A stretch of DNA of 64,000 bases, taken from positions 182,519 through 246,518 of the forward strand of contig KV423941.1 in assembly GCA_001632435.1 (NCBI GenBank), in the 5' to 3' direction. Positions 1 to 11,127 of this stretch are shown here, in pieces. A program made the translations under genes and the position numbers. The stretch comes from Calocera cornea HHB12733 (Eukaryota; Basidiomycota; Dacrymycetes; Dacrymycetales; Dacrymycetaceae). How positions within the stretch are numbered: the first letter of the stretch is position 1; every line of letters starts with the position of its first letter. Under the pieces are notes generated by a model that saw nothing but the letters and a program-made list of their open reading frames with translations, did not search any database and was not told the DNA's origin.

Positions 1-282
1 GCTGTCCGCGAGCATCTGGGTGATGTTGATGTTGCGGGTGAGGGGCGTGGTGTCGAGCCAGTGCTGGAATATGCTGTATTTCGGCGGGCGGCGTTGGGGG
101 ACATGCGGGACATGAGGATAGTAGGACGGCGAGTCCTCCCTGGGGGTGGTGCCTCCCGTGAGGTACAGGGCGGAGGACAGGCAAAGCACGAGGGCGAGCA
201 GAGCGAGGAGCAGGAGGCGGAAGCGGCTTGTTGTGCGTATCCATGAGAGTGTTTTGTCGTAGGAAAGACTGGGTGGGGCCAT
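1..282 (-). CDS. GT31-like glycosyltransferase, N-terminal part (cut by window edge)
   Basis: Only the first 94 codons lie in the window; the ATG is at 282-280 on the minus strand and the frame stays open to base 1. A short basic N-terminus is followed by one hydrophobic segment (residues about 20-42, rich in Leu/Ala), the signal-anchor of a type II Golgi protein. Downstream the stretch WLDTTPLTRNINITQML matches the same position of the three GT31 paralogs at 4649, 7068 and 9856 (WLDT...N-I-S/T-QML), so this is a fourth family member. It points away from the rest of the cluster. The family is expected to transfer a sugar from a nucleotide donor in the Golgi lumen; the catalytic half of this copy is outside the window, so its integrity is unknown. 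Confidence 0.8.
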   Translation of the reverse strand, partial: MAPPSLSYDKTLSWIRTTSRFRLLLLALLALVLCLSSALYLTGGTTPREDSPSYYPHVPHVPQRRPPKYSIFQHWLDTTPLTRNINITQMLADS

Positions 283-1299
283 GGTTGGAGTTGGTTAGGG
301 CGGGGACATCGGCGGTCGGGACGAGGGAGAGAAAGAGCGAAAGAAAGTGGCCGGCTCGCCGCGAGCACGACCACAGCCCGGCCCAGCGTCATCCTTCCTT
401 CACATTCGTGGAGCACGCAGCGCCCGTAACCGCAAAGGCTCGCTTCCTTCCGTGCTAGTCGGCGGACGGAGGCGAGGCAGCACGGCGCACAAACCGGGCA
501 ACGGTACTGATCGGCGGTGCAGCGTTCCGACGGCGACAGAATATCGACATGCTTCTTCTCCTTCTTCTTCTTCTTCTTCTTCTTCTTCGCGCAACGCCCG
601 CCCGGATTCCCGGCGCCTTTCGGCACAGGGTGATTGATGTCCGCCGAAGCGTCCCTGAGGAAGCGGAGGAACGCGCGATGATCGGCCCGACTTTGCACAG
701 ATCGCCCGCGCTTGGCAGTACAGCAAGTCCCAACGCCAAAGCAAAGCGAGTGCTGGTGAGTCGGGAAGGTGCTCAGCAGGAGCCGCACGCGCGCGCCACG
801 TGCCTCCGGGAAGCCGGTTGACGTCACGGTACCGAGCGCGTGGGGATGACAGCATGCAATATTCGCGCGCGCGCGCTTGGGGGTCTGCGTCTGCGCTGCG
901 CTGCGCTTCCAGAGAAGACATGCTCTGGATCTGCCGAGGGCCGTTCGCGTCTGCACTACAGTACTTACTGTATGTGCTCGCACCTCCGTAGAGCATCCTT
1001 GCTGGATGGATTGACAACCCTGCGATGCGTTCAGGTCTGGCAGGCGGGGATACAGCAGGCACAAGCGACATGTCCCGTGCTGTCCGTGTCCGTGTCAGTG
1101 TGACGTGTCTCGTGCCTCGGGGCATTCCACGTCCTTGCCATCTACATAGGCTATGGGGAATGCATGTATTGGTATACTTACTGTAAGTACGTCGCTTGTA
1201 GGTAGTACGCGCTTGCTTGCGTGCGTGTGAATGCGATGCAAAGTCCCACTGTCGTCCACATGCCCAACGGCCCCTCCCTCAAAGCACCCCCGCGGCGGC
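283..1299. other. Intergenic region upstream of a GT31 gene and downstream of GH5
   Basis: About 1 kb between two minus-strand genes. It would hold the promoter of the GT31 gene at 1-282 and the 3' end of the GH5 transcript. It contains the CTT microsatellite at 561-588 and an alternating CG run near 862-876. No family-like reading frame is seen on either strand. Confidence 0.6.
561..588. repeat. (CTT)n microsatellite
   Basis: About nine uninterrupted CTT units, a simple polypyrimidine repeat lying about 280 bp upstream of the GT31 start at 282. On the minus strand it reads as a purine (AAG) tract. No coding role is seen. Confidence 0.9.
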
Positions 1300-3016
1300 T
1301 CACCACGCCGGGATGCCGACGGCGTCGCTCCACGGGCCCGGGGCGCCGTCGACGCCGACGCCCCTGACGCGGAGCCAGGCCTTGTCCGTGTGGAACTCAG
1401 GCAGGGGGAGGAGCATCCTGCCCTTGCCGGCGCAGTCGAGCGCGGCGCGGTGCACGGTCGGCAGGTCAGCCTGGTCAGAGGAGACCTCGTAGTGCTTTGC
1501 CCAGGCGGAGCCGCGCCACCGCAGCCCCCAGCCGGCTGGCGACGCCGGGCTACGGGGCAGCTGGACGGCCCACGCCTCGGGCGCTTTGGTCGGCGCGGGG
1601 TGCGGCGGGACCGGCTGCCCGGCAAGGGCGTACGCTGCGCTGCGCACGGCGCGGACGACGTCGAGCTCGCGCGCGTCCCACTCCTCGCGCGCCTCCTGCG
1701 CGGTCCACCCCGGCGCGTGGTACGCCCAGATGCCGTCCCCCTCGCCGTGCGTGTCGAAGCCGCCGTCCTGGGCATGCCCGCGCATCGCCCACACCAGGCT
1801 CCCCGCGACGCCCGCCTTGCGCGCCGCGAGCAGGAAGGCGTCGAACTCGTCTGCCTGGGGGAAGAAGCCGAACTCGCCCGCGACGAACACCTTGCCGTGC
1901 CTTGCGGCGAACGCGGCGTCCTTCGCGAGCCGCCAGGCGTCGCCCGAGCCGTAGTAGTGGTAGCTGAGAATGGAGATTGGCGAGTCTGCGCGGAGCACTT
2001 CGGGGGCGAAGCACGCTTTCTGGCTGTCTGTCCTGGCGTAGGAGCCTGCCCGCGCCCGCGCCCGCATCAGCATCGGCATCGGCTCGGCCCGCCAGGGCAG
2101 CAGAAAGAGGCTCACCGTCCATGACCAGGGTGTGCGGGGCGAGCGCCTTGATGTGCCTGGCGATCTCGACTGTCCACGCGCCCGGTGGGGGCGCCCCGGC
2201 CCCGCCGTTCATCTCGTTGCCCGTCTCCCACGCGAGCACGGTCGGGTCGTCGCCGTAGCGCACGCCCGTGAGGGTGTTGGTGCGGTCCAGGAGGTCGGTG
2301 ATGAGCAGCTGGAGGCGTCAGTGGCCGTGCAGAGAGATGGAGACGCGGCGGGGAGGACAGCCCGCTCCGCAGCCGGGGGGAGGGGGAGGGGAGTGGGCAC
2401 ACCTTGAACACATCGATCATGCGCCTGCTTTCCCACCAGTTCGCGCCCGGCTCGACCCAGTTGCACAGGTCCGTGTAGTTTCCCACCCAGTTCGTGTCCC
2501 CGCCGTAGTCCTGGTTGATGATGGGCAGGATGAGGCGCACGCCGTCTGCGCGCGTGCGCGCGGGGGTGGGGTTAGCGGGGGCACGGCGAGGAGAGGGGGG
2601 CGGGAGGACGCACATTTGCCGGCGAGAGCGAGGGCGGAATCGTACCTCGTCATGACGCGCTCGTCCCAGATCCACCTGTGGGCGGGGGCGTCCCAGCCGA
2701 GGATGTGGGCGTCGCCGTGGGGGATGCGGTTGCTGAGGAGGTGGAGGGTGTATGACCTAGCGACGGGGTTTGGCCATCCGAGTGCGAGGGTGGCGAGGAT
2801 GTCTTCCTGCTCGTAGGGGGTCGAGGTGAGGAGGGTGGGCAGGTTGAAGGAGGCGAAGCGGAAGTCGTTGCCGGCGAGGAGGAGGCGGGAGTGCGAGGCG
2901 GTGATGTACGGCGTGCCGTTCGGGTCGACGGGGGACATGGCCTGCTGTTGGGGGTTGGGGACGGGCTTGAGCGGGGTGGGCGAGTCCGCCATCGGTTGGG
3001 ACGAGGTGCAGCCCAT
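1300..3016 (-). CDS. GH5-type glycoside hydrolase (endo-mannanase/glucanase-like)
   Basis: Four exons: 3016-2614, 2545-2403, 2308-2116, 2045-1300 (494 aa), all GT-AG. The fold is a clan GH-A barrel: an N-terminal 'NGTPYITASHSRLLLAGNDF' substrate-entry strand typical of fungal GH5 mannanase-like enzymes, the acid/base motif WETGNE (Glu about 214) and the nucleophile motif VAGEFGF (Glu about 304), with HYYG between them. It should hydrolyse beta-1,4-linked mannan or a related glucan. Oddity: the only start compatible with the first exon gives MGCTSS, not a signal peptide; Gly2, Cys3 and Ser6 fit an N-myristoylation plus palmitoylation signal, which would put the enzyme on the inner face of a membrane. 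An unseen upstream exon with a secretion signal is the alternative. Exact substrate is not decided by sequence. Confidence 0.8.
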
Positions 3017-4648
3017 GGGCGCGGGCAGGGAGGGGAGGGTGCGAGCGACGGGAGGGGGAGGCAGGGGGAGGGGGGGGCCTGCGATCGGGATCGGGGGCGA
3101 GCGATGACGGTGTGAAGCGGACCAGGGCGTCTCTTTGTACTCAAACACAGTCGGCCACTACTCGCACTCGCTCGCTCCCTCGCTCGTCACCCTTCTGCTC
3201 GGCAGCTTGGCATCTCGCTCCAGCCCATGAGCATCGGAGCCCTCGCCCGCCCAGAGCACATGCACATGCGGTAACCTTGCTGCTCGGCTCGGCCCCGACG
3301 CTCGCCCAGCGGGATGCACGCGGTGTTGCTGATCCCGGAGGGGCTCGGCCATCCGCTCGCCTTACTCGCCCCGCACAGGGCATCCGGTCGGCCCAGCCCT
3401 CCTCGCCCCGCTCGAGCAGCTGCACTCGACCAACTCCCCCGGCGAGCTGGAGCGGTCGGTCGAGCGCGTGGGGCCGGCGGGGGAGTGGGAGTGGAAGCAG
3501 CCTAGGCCCGGCATGGGCATGGGCATGGGGCCGGGTGGGCTGGGCTAGGCGCCGCCCCCGGGGGGATGGCGGTTGGCGGTTGGTTAGTCGACGTTCGTGC
3601 TTATTGGAGCGAGGCCATCTTTGTCCGTGCCTATCTCCTGCACGTCGGCGCGTAGACGCGCCGGGCCGCGCTTGGTGGCAGACGGCGCCGGGCGACAGTG
3701 CGATGCAAGGGCGGAACGCTGCGGCCAAGGATGAGTTCTTGTCCCCTCTCTGGGCGCCGTCCAGTGACAGTACGGGCCGAGCTCGCCGGTAAGTCCTTCC
3801 TCGTGCAGCAGGCACGCTTGTGCGCATGTCGCGAGTCTCGAATGTTCTCGCGCACCGCGACAGCCACGGCTCGGATCGATTCTCCAGTAAGTACGTACTC
3901 TCCTCTCCTCTACTCTACGTGATGCGCTTCGGCGGAGGTACGGCCCAGAAGGGAGGACCGCCGGTGCTCGTGGTCCGGTCCCTCCCTGCGCACACTGCGC
4001 TGCGCACGCCGACTTTTATAATAAATGCATGCAGGCACTCCTTCGTACGCATGCCGCCCGAGCAGTGCACTCTGAGATTCGAGCTGAAACGAGTCGACCC
4101 GGAGTCCGGACCCCTTTCCTCGCCCCCGCAGCCCCGCTCACGGCCCGGAAGGGAAGGGAAGGGAAGGGAAGGGAAGGGAATGGGCAAGTCGAAGGACCAA
4201 CACGTCATCCCCAGAGTGTGGCGGACCCGGCTCTGCGCCGTCGGCCCGACGAGCGGGCGGCTCTGCTCTGTGATGTTCGGGCTTCTGGGCTGCGGCGCAC
4301 TTGCCCCTGGCCCGGGAAGCGACGCCCTGGGACTCCGGCGCAGGCGCGTTGCTCTTCGCGCCGCGCTGCGCTGCGCGGGGAAGCACGTCGGCAGACGCCG
4401 CACCGCCGATCACGATTGAGCGCTTGACTGCCCCTTGTCGGGATTGCTGACTCGAAGTCGATGCCCTCAGAGTGCCGAACGCAGGGGCAGCTACGGTCCT
4501 ACGGAGCAGGCGTCTTCCCCAGCGAGTTTAAAGGACTCATGCGGGCCCAACTCCCGTCCTGGCGGTCGAGTTGGCCTCTCCCTCTCCCGAGGCGTCCGCC
4601 GACGTCGATACCTTGTGCAGAGCGAGCCCAGCACCGACGCCGCCCAGT
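3017..4648. other. Divergent intergenic region between GH5 and GT31
   Basis: About 1.6 kb shared upstream region of the minus-strand GH5 gene and the plus-strand GT31 gene at 4649. GC-rich, with a GGGAA pentamer repeat at 4151-4180. No convincing coding sequence, RNA gene or transposon end was recognised. Confidence 0.55.
4151..4180. repeat. (GGGAA)6 pentanucleotide repeat
   Basis: Six exact GGGAA units, extended at the left by a partial unit. It lies about 470 bp upstream of the GT31 start at 4649. Purine-rich on the plus strand. Confidence 0.9.
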
Positions 4649-5951
4649 ATGTTCCACGAGAATGCACTCTCGGCGATCCGCGCCCCAGGCCGCGTCCGAC
4701 CCATCCTCTTCGCCCTGGTCACGCTCGTCAGCTTCCTCTCGTCCGCCTTCTACGCCACACAATGGGCACTTGCCAAGCCCGACGCGCCCTCGTACTACCC
4801 GCACAGACCGCATGTCCCTCACCGGGCCCGACCAAAGTACAGCCTGCTCCAGCACTGGCTCGACACCGCGCCCCTCACGCACAGCGTGAACATCACCCAG
4901 ATGCTGCTGGACAGCCCAGGCCGCTGGGGCATGTTCCAGGAGCCGATCCCAGAGCTCCTGGAGGCCGCGCCGCCGGAGACGCACACGTGCGAGGACCACA
5001 GTGGCTTCGGGCCTATGCTCTTCCTGGGCATCTTCTCGATCGCGAAAGAGTATCACCAGCGCGCGGTGATCCGGGCCCTGCAAACACCCCTCTTGCCGCC
5101 GAGCGAGAGGGTCGTCATGAAGTTTATTCTTGGGCGGAGTCCGGATGAGAAGCTGCAGAAGATGGCAGAGACAGAGGCAGAGATGTACGAGGACATGGTG
5201 TTTTTGGACATTGAAGAGAACATGAACGGCGGGAAGACGTATGCCTACTTCAAATGGGTGGCCGGCATGCCCGAAGGGGAGAGGCCGAGATTCACCCTGT
5301 GAGTCAAGCTCGACGGCTTTCGTTCGCTGAGCTTACCCACGCTTCTCCAACAGGAAATCCGATTCTGATGTCTGTACAACATGTTCGCCACACCGCACTT
5401 ACTGAATCCTCCGACAGACGTTTCTCGTCCTGCCCGCGGTCCTGCACACCCTCGCGCATGTCTCCTGCGCCCAGCTCGTCTACTGGGGCACTTCGTGGGG
5501 CTCATGCCTCTCCTGCTACCCTTTCTACCACCGCGGCATGGGCTATGGGCTGTCCTGGCCGCTCGTGGCCTGGCTCGGGTCCGCCTCGCTCCCCGAGTGG
5601 GCGACGCAAGGGATCGAGGACATGCGCACGGGCGCGTGGCTGGCGAACCTCCCGCCGGTGGGCCGGGGACAGGCAGGTCAGCCAGAGCCGCTCACTGTCG
5701 TGGATATGTACTATCACGCGGGGAACTGGGACGGGACCACAATCCCCTGGGATCGGGACACCGTCGCGTTGCATTCGATGAAGCAGCCCGAGGTGAGTCA
5801 TTTTCTGCTGACCGCATCCACATCTCACGAGTTACCATTGTAATCGTGGTAGAACTATGTACGAGTCGCAAGCTTGCTGAAGCAAATGTGGAAGGAGCAG
5901 TGGAAGGAGTGGAGGTGGCCGCCCGAGGGAATGGTGCAGCTCCCGGTGTAG
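4649..5951 (+). CDS. GT31-family glycosyltransferase (galactosyltransferase-like), intact
   Basis: Exons 4649-5298, 5354-5369, 5418-5792, 5853-5951; 379 aa. Type II layout: short cytosolic tail, one membrane anchor (about residues 19-41), then the lumenal domain. Family signs: QRAVIRALQT (the R..IR block), FILGRSPDEKLQ (strand plus loop), E-x-xMYEDMVFLDIEENMN-GKT, then KSDSDTFL, the DxD metal/donor-binding motif of GT31 enzymes, and EDxRTGAW further on. The DxD motif is encoded by its own 16-nt micro-exon. An in-frame ATG at 4571 would add 26 residues; 4649 is preferred because it places the anchor near the N-terminus as in the paralogs. It is the only one of the four copies seen to be complete. 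Donor and acceptor sugars cannot be read from sequence. Confidence 0.85.
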
Positions 5952-7067
5952 CATGGGGGGGGGAGGTCGGCATTTGGCCAGGGACAGCCGGAAGAGCAGG
6001 GTCGATCGAGGGTTCCGAAGACAGCCGCGTGCTTAATTTGTATCCCGGTGCGCTAGGGCCCATTGATATGTCCCGTACCCGGTCCATCTTGTTAATACGT
6101 ATGAGTCACGACCAAGCCTGGTGATTGCACCGCTGCTCCGTGCAGACATAGCATGTCCCGCTTTTGGAAGCACAGATAAGAGGGTATAGGCGCTCGTCTT
6201 CAGCGCGTATTTTACACGATGGATGAGAGGTGAATGTGCGTACAACTCACTTGCAGTGAAGAACTGATCAGCGAGCGCTGTGGTGCCTAATGACTGGCAA
6301 TTGGTGCCTGGACCTCTGGCAAATTTAGAGCCCTCGGACATAGTATTGGCGCCGACACTTTCAGTTAGCTTCCGGCCGCTTTCCTGAGCATCATCCTCCG
6401 TCAGGGTGCCGACCTCTTCTTTGACAACCGTTCAGGTCCCCCACATCTCCGTGCCTTCCGGGATTGGTCAGCATGGTACAGTCATACAGTCATGTTCGTG
6501 TGCCATGCCAGCACGCTTTGTACGCAAGAACTTCTCAGTGCAGAGAAGCAATTCACCCCTGCTGGCGACCGTTTTCCTGGTCGACCTGATGGCGGCTCCG
6601 CTCAGATTTGACGGCGTGGCATCTGAATGTGGCGCCAGACACTCGGTCAATCATGCGGGATCTTTTCAATTGGGCACCTGGGCTGATGCCTTTCTCTGCA
6701 AGTAACAAGTTGCTCCGCTTGGATGCCCAGCATGGAACCAGCAGGAGGTGCGATAGCGGAATTCCCCTTCCTACTCCTATGGGTGTGGACAACTCCGGGG
6801 TTTCCGCAACGGGGGCGGAATTGTTGACATCGAGCCGGCGGCTTCTGATTTGGAAATATGGCACATCGATCGGAGCTGTGCTTCTTGCTCCAACGCGCAT
6901 CACCCAGGAATGCAGCACCATCATCTCAGCAAGGGACTGGTAGCGCGCGCAGCCGAAGGCGGTTTGGAACTGCGATGCACGTTCTGCTGGCAATGCGCGT
7001 GGGTGATCGCCCCTGTGACGACCATATTGCGACGCGGTGCTTTCCCTTTCTCTTCCCCAAAACCACA
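5952..7067. other. Intergenic region between GT31 paralogs
   Basis: About 1.1 kb between two same-strand GT31 copies; it must hold the terminator of the first and promoter of the second. Nothing else was recognised in it. Confidence 0.5.
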
Positions 7068-8364
7068 ATGCCTCCTCCCCGACACAAGAAAATGGTGCTC
7101 CCGACGCTCGCCCCCTCGTCGCCGTTAACTTCAGCGCGCAAGAAAAGGAGCCGGCTACCGCTGATCCTCTTGATTGTGGCTGCTGTCACCCTTATCCTAT
7201 GGTACGGTGGTAGCGTGGCCGAATGGCGTATAGCGCCCGACAGACTGTCTGCACATTCTCCCCGACCTCATCGTGACCCGCCCAGATACCGGGAACCTTG
7301 GCTAGACACCGCCGCCCTCACGTCACACCGAAACATCAGCCAGATGCTCGTGGACAATCCCGACAAATGGTATATGTTCCAGGAACCTGTCCCGGAACTT
7401 TTGAACGCGCCATCACCCGAAACACACGAATGCGTAGACGACGCCAGCTTCGGACCGATGCTCTTCATCGGCGTGTTCACTGTGGCTACGGAGCAGCAAC
7501 AGCGTGCGGTGATCCGAGCGCTGCAGACGCTCCCCTCCCCGCCAAGCGAGAAAGTAGTTATGAAGTTCATTCTCGGGAAGAGCCCCGACCAGAAACTGCA
7601 GAGGAGGGCTGAAGCGGAGGCGAAAACGTATAAAGACATGATATTTCTGAACACGGAGGAGAACATGAACGACGGCAAGACGTATGCTTTCTTCAAGTGG
7701 GTTTCAAAGCGGCCAGTGGGGAGACGACCCAGATTTGTGTTGTGAGTGAAGCGGATCATCTCCACATCTGGCTCACTGAGCTACGCCCCTTTGAACAGAA
7801 AGTCTGACTCTGATGTACGTGCGGTCCTCATTGTGTGACCACATTCCTAATGGCCACCCGCGCAGACTTTCCTCGTCCTCCCGAACGTCCTTCACACACT
7901 GTCAAACCTGTCCTGCTCCCAGCTGGTCTATTGAGGCACATCTTGGGGCTCCTGCCTCGACACCTGCTATCCGTTCTATCACCGAGGACTCTCCTACGGG
8001 CTTTCGTGGCCGATCGTGGCGTGGCTCGGCTCTGCAGCTCTCCCTAGGTCAGCAACGGGTGGAACTGAGGACGTGAGAACGGGCTCTTGGCTCGCCAATT
8101 TGCCGCCAAATGCCAGTCCACTTACAGTCGTCGATCTTTTTGTCCATGCGGGAGACTGGGGTGGAGAAACAATACCATGGAACATGGATACGGTCGCATT
8201 ACATGGCATGAAGCGACCCGAGGTGTGCCGCGTTCTACAGACGATCGTCCTTTGCCCTGCTAATGTGATGGTAGGACTGGGTAAGGGCATCCAGCGCGCT
8301 GTGGGAGATCTGGGATAAAGAGGGAAAGGAGTGGAGATGGCCGCCGGAAGGGATGGTGCGGTAG
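7068..8364 (+). pseudogene. GT31-family glycosyltransferase paralog with a nonsense codon
   Basis: Exons 7068-7741, 7799-7814 (16 nt), 7866-8222, 8275-8364, matching the intact paralog junction for junction. The anchor (about residues 25-44) and lumenal motifs (WLDT, AVIRALQT, FILGKSPD, KSDSDTFL) are all present. In exon 3 the codon at 7932-7934 is TGA where both other copies have TGG (Trp) in the context LVYWGTSWGS; the frame then continues open and family-like to a normal stop at 8362-8364. A single G-to-A change therefore truncates the protein just after the DxD motif, removing about the last 40 percent. Recent pseudogene is the simplest reading; a sequencing error would make it intact. 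Confidence 0.75.
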
Positions 8365-8772
8365 CCAGAGGTGAAGACTGCTGCTCGCATTTAAGAGCGG
8401 CTCTCCCAATTGTCTTCCTTGCTGGATGGATACCTTCCACTTATCCGCGTCTCCGATGTCCGTTATTAGTAATACACTCACTGGTTCTTCACTCATAGAT
8501 TCTCTTGCTGACAGAGATAGACGGACGTGGGTTGGAGCACCAGACGTGTCTGGCCCTCCCATTCCGCAGCGTTCTACCTTTCCCTCCGCTCCTTCGCTGT
8601 GTGCTTGGCACCTTCTGACAAATGCAGTCGCTTTCCCATACAAAGAAGCCCTGGCCAAATTATGAATGGTCAAATCTGGTCCCGTATCCGTATCGAAGGG
8701 TTCCGCGTCACCTGGTGACTAGGCAACTGCGATGGTATTCTTTGATGACTACGCAATTGCTGTGCATCCCCG

Positions 8773-8780
8773 CTCTTGGC
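8773..8780. repeat. Target-site duplication, left copy (CTCTTGGC)
   Basis: Exact 8-bp match to the copy at 9259-9266 flanking the inverted-repeat element. Confidence 0.88.
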
Positions 8781-9258
8781 CGAGATAATTCCCCGTTTGC
8801 CCCAATTGCGGAGGCAGTTGGCCCCCAATGCCCTGCCGGGAGCAGTTTCCTTAATTGCCCACTTTTCGACGCGGACACTGGACCCTGATGGGACCGGTTA
8901 ACCTTTTGTAACAGTTTTAGTATTACAATCTGTAATGAAATTCCGAGTTGCTACCACTTTTTTAGGAAATTTCTAAACAAAGCCAAAACAAAAAGAGCAA
9001 ACAAATCTGCAAGACCTTACCCGTGAACTCACGGGTATTCTTTGGCCCATTCATATAATGCATTCATGTCTGAACAAAGACGGGGAGGAAAATCCAATTC
9101 TTCTTACGGATTTTACTACAAACCTCGTTACAAAAGGTTGACCGGTCCCATCGGGGTCCAGTGTCCGCGTCGAAAAGTGGGCAATTAGGGAAACTGCTCC
9201 CGGCAGGGCATTGGGGGCCAACTGCCTCCGCAATTGGGGCAAACGGGGAATTATCTCG
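8781..9258. mobile_element. hAT-type MITE (non-autonomous DNA transposon), 478 bp
   Basis: The two ends are 132-bp inverted repeats (8781-8912 and 9127-9258) starting CGAGATAATTCCCCG and differing at only three positions; at all three the left arm has T where the right arm, read inverted, has C. The element is flanked by an exact 8-bp direct repeat, CTCTTGGC, at 8773-8780 and 9259-9266, the target-site duplication length of the hAT superfamily. The AT-rich interior (about 214 bp) has no transposase frame but does hold a perfect palindrome ACCCGTGA-AC-TCACGGGT. This is a miniature element mobilised in trans. The high arm identity implies a young insertion. Confidence 0.9.
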
Positions 9259-9266
9259 CTCTTGGC
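9259..9266. repeat. Target-site duplication, right copy (CTCTTGGC)
   Basis: Exact 8-bp match to the copy at 8773-8780. Confidence 0.88.
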
Positions 9267-9855
9267 CATCTCTGTGCTTTCGCGATTCGGTCATTACGCA
9301 GTCCAAACTCCACAAAAAGCGGCGCTGTTGCTCCGATTGCTGGATAGACTACGGGAGGCTATCTGTCAAAAAGCGCAAACCCGGCACGCGCGACGCATGT
9401 TTTTACGTGATGAGGATTTGTAAGCGATTTCTATTGGCTTCGAAACAACAACACGGCTCGGGTTGAAGTCTTTTCTGGGAGTCCTGTTGATGCCGAAGTC
9501 ATTCTGCTGATTGGCCGCTGGGGTTTACTGGGAGCGAATCAAGATGAGCGTTCGGCCCGCGTTGCCCGGAGAGCTCTTGGCCAGTCGAGGAAATCGATGA
9601 AGGCGGAAGCTCTTGGCACCGAAAATCACGCCGCAAACCCGGAGCCTCAGAAGCAGGAACAGGCATCTTTGACCTTCTGCACCGCCTGCGGTCGACCCCG
9701 CTAGGAGCTTCTGCCACTCAAGTTCTGTTTGGGGGGACCTACCGGAACGCGGGCGCCCACCATCTAGTCAGGGACGATGTTCCGCTCCTTTCGCAATTTG
9801 CTCCTCTGTTACTCTTCTGTAAACATCAATGTGCCATCAATGAGACTCTAGACTG

Positions 9856-11127
9856 ATGGCCCTGCCGAACCTGCCTTCTTCCTGGGCGCCTTCCTGGCTG
9901 CGCAACACGACCCGTCTCCGACTCATCATCCTCGCCTTAGCCGCCTTTGTCGTTCTCGTCTGGTCTTCTACTTCACTCGATGGCGCCTCTCAGAGCCTTA
10001 CCGTCGCGATACACACGGCCACCGCCCGAGCCAACCCTGGCTCGATACCCCGCACTTCACACGGCTGCTTAACATCTCCCAGATGTTGGCTGATTACCCA
10101 GGGAAGTGGGACATGTTCCAAGAGCCAATACCCGAGCTGTTGAACGCCCGACCGCCCCAGACACACCCGTGCAAGGACAGCACCAACTTCGGGCCGATGC
10201 TCTTCGTGGGAGTACTCTCAGTGGCAAAGGAGTATCACCAGCGGGCGGTGATCCGGGCGCTACAGACGCTACCCTCACCTCCGAGCGAGGAGGTCGTCAT
10301 GAAGTTCATCCTTGGCCGGAGCCGGGACGAGAAGCTTCAGAGGATGGCGGAGACCGAGGCGGAGCTGTATGGGGACGTGGTGTTCTTGGATATCGAGGAG
10401 AACATGAATGAGGGGAAGACGTATGCGTACTTCAAGTGGGTGTCGGGGATGCCCGTCGGGGAGAGACCGAGATTCGTCATGTGAGTCAAGCCTGTTCACC
10501 ATACCGTCTCCCGCTCACGCCTATTATTCTGTAGGAAAGCTGACTCTGACGTACGCCCAATTCCGATTTCTCCAATGCGCTAGTCACTGACCTTCAACGT
10601 AGACATTCCTCGTCCTCCCCAATGTCCTACACACTTTCTCTCACCTCTCTTGCTCCGACTCGGTCTACTGGGGCACCTCCTGGGGCTCATGTCTCGACAC
10701 GTGCTACCCTTTCTACCACCGTGGCATGGCATACGGCCTCTCCTGGCCGCTCGTAGCGTGGCTCGGCTCGGCCGACCTGCCCAGCTGGGCCACCTGGGGA
10801 ATGGAGGACGCCCGGACGGGCGCATGGCTCGGCAGTTTGCCGAAAGGGGAAGAAACGCTGAAGGTGGTGGACCTGTATGTGCATGCGGGGGACTGGGACG
10901 GGGAGACGATCCCGTGGGATCGGAATACTGTCGCGCTGCATGCGATGAAGCGACCTGAGGTGCGTGTTGCCTATATTTCACATTATGGAGGGATGGCCTG
11001 ACGCTGTGAGGCATAGCACTGGACGAGGGTGGCGAGCGCTCTGAGAGATATTTGGGAGAAAGAGGGGAGGGAATGGAGATGGCCACTGGAGGACATGGCC
11101 CGAGAGCCTCGGCCTTTCGAGGTGTAG
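9856..11127 (+). CDS. GT31-family glycosyltransferase paralog with an interrupted first exon
   Basis: Exon blocks 9856-10480, 10535-10550 (16-nt DxD micro-exon, KADSD), 10603-10959 and 11017-11127. The ATG at 9856 opens a frame with a clear membrane anchor (RLRLIILALAAFVVLVW), but the lumenal domain (PWLDT, AVIRALQT, FILGRSRD) is in another frame that starts to look family-like near 9996. The first exon is one base out of step compared with both paralogs, whose exon 1 lengths are 2 modulo 3. Either a 1-nt deletion around 9963-9995 has broken the gene, or a copy-specific 47-nt intron (9949-9995, GT...AG) restores frame while shortening the anchor. All downstream exons are intact, including the last, which ends at TAG 11125-11127. 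Confidence 0.7.

Larger units (their letters stand above)
8365..9855. other. Intergenic region carrying a MITE
   Basis: About 1.5 kb between two GT31 copies. The 478-bp inverted-repeat element at 8781-9258 occupies the middle. The remaining flanks show no gene. Confidence 0.6.

Noticed and set aside
400..1125. Long minus-strand open frame of 241 codons
   Set aside because: Contains a run of Glu from the CTT microsatellite and no family resemblance; GC-rich DNA gives long chance frames here.
1231..2124. 297-codon plus-strand frame
   Set aside because: It is the antisense of the GH5 catalytic exons, which show real motifs on the minus strand.
4571..4648. Upstream in-frame ATG for the GT31 gene
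   Set aside because: It would add a 26-residue Ser/Pro/Ala leader not seen in paralogs and push the anchor inward; 4649 is preferred, though not proven.
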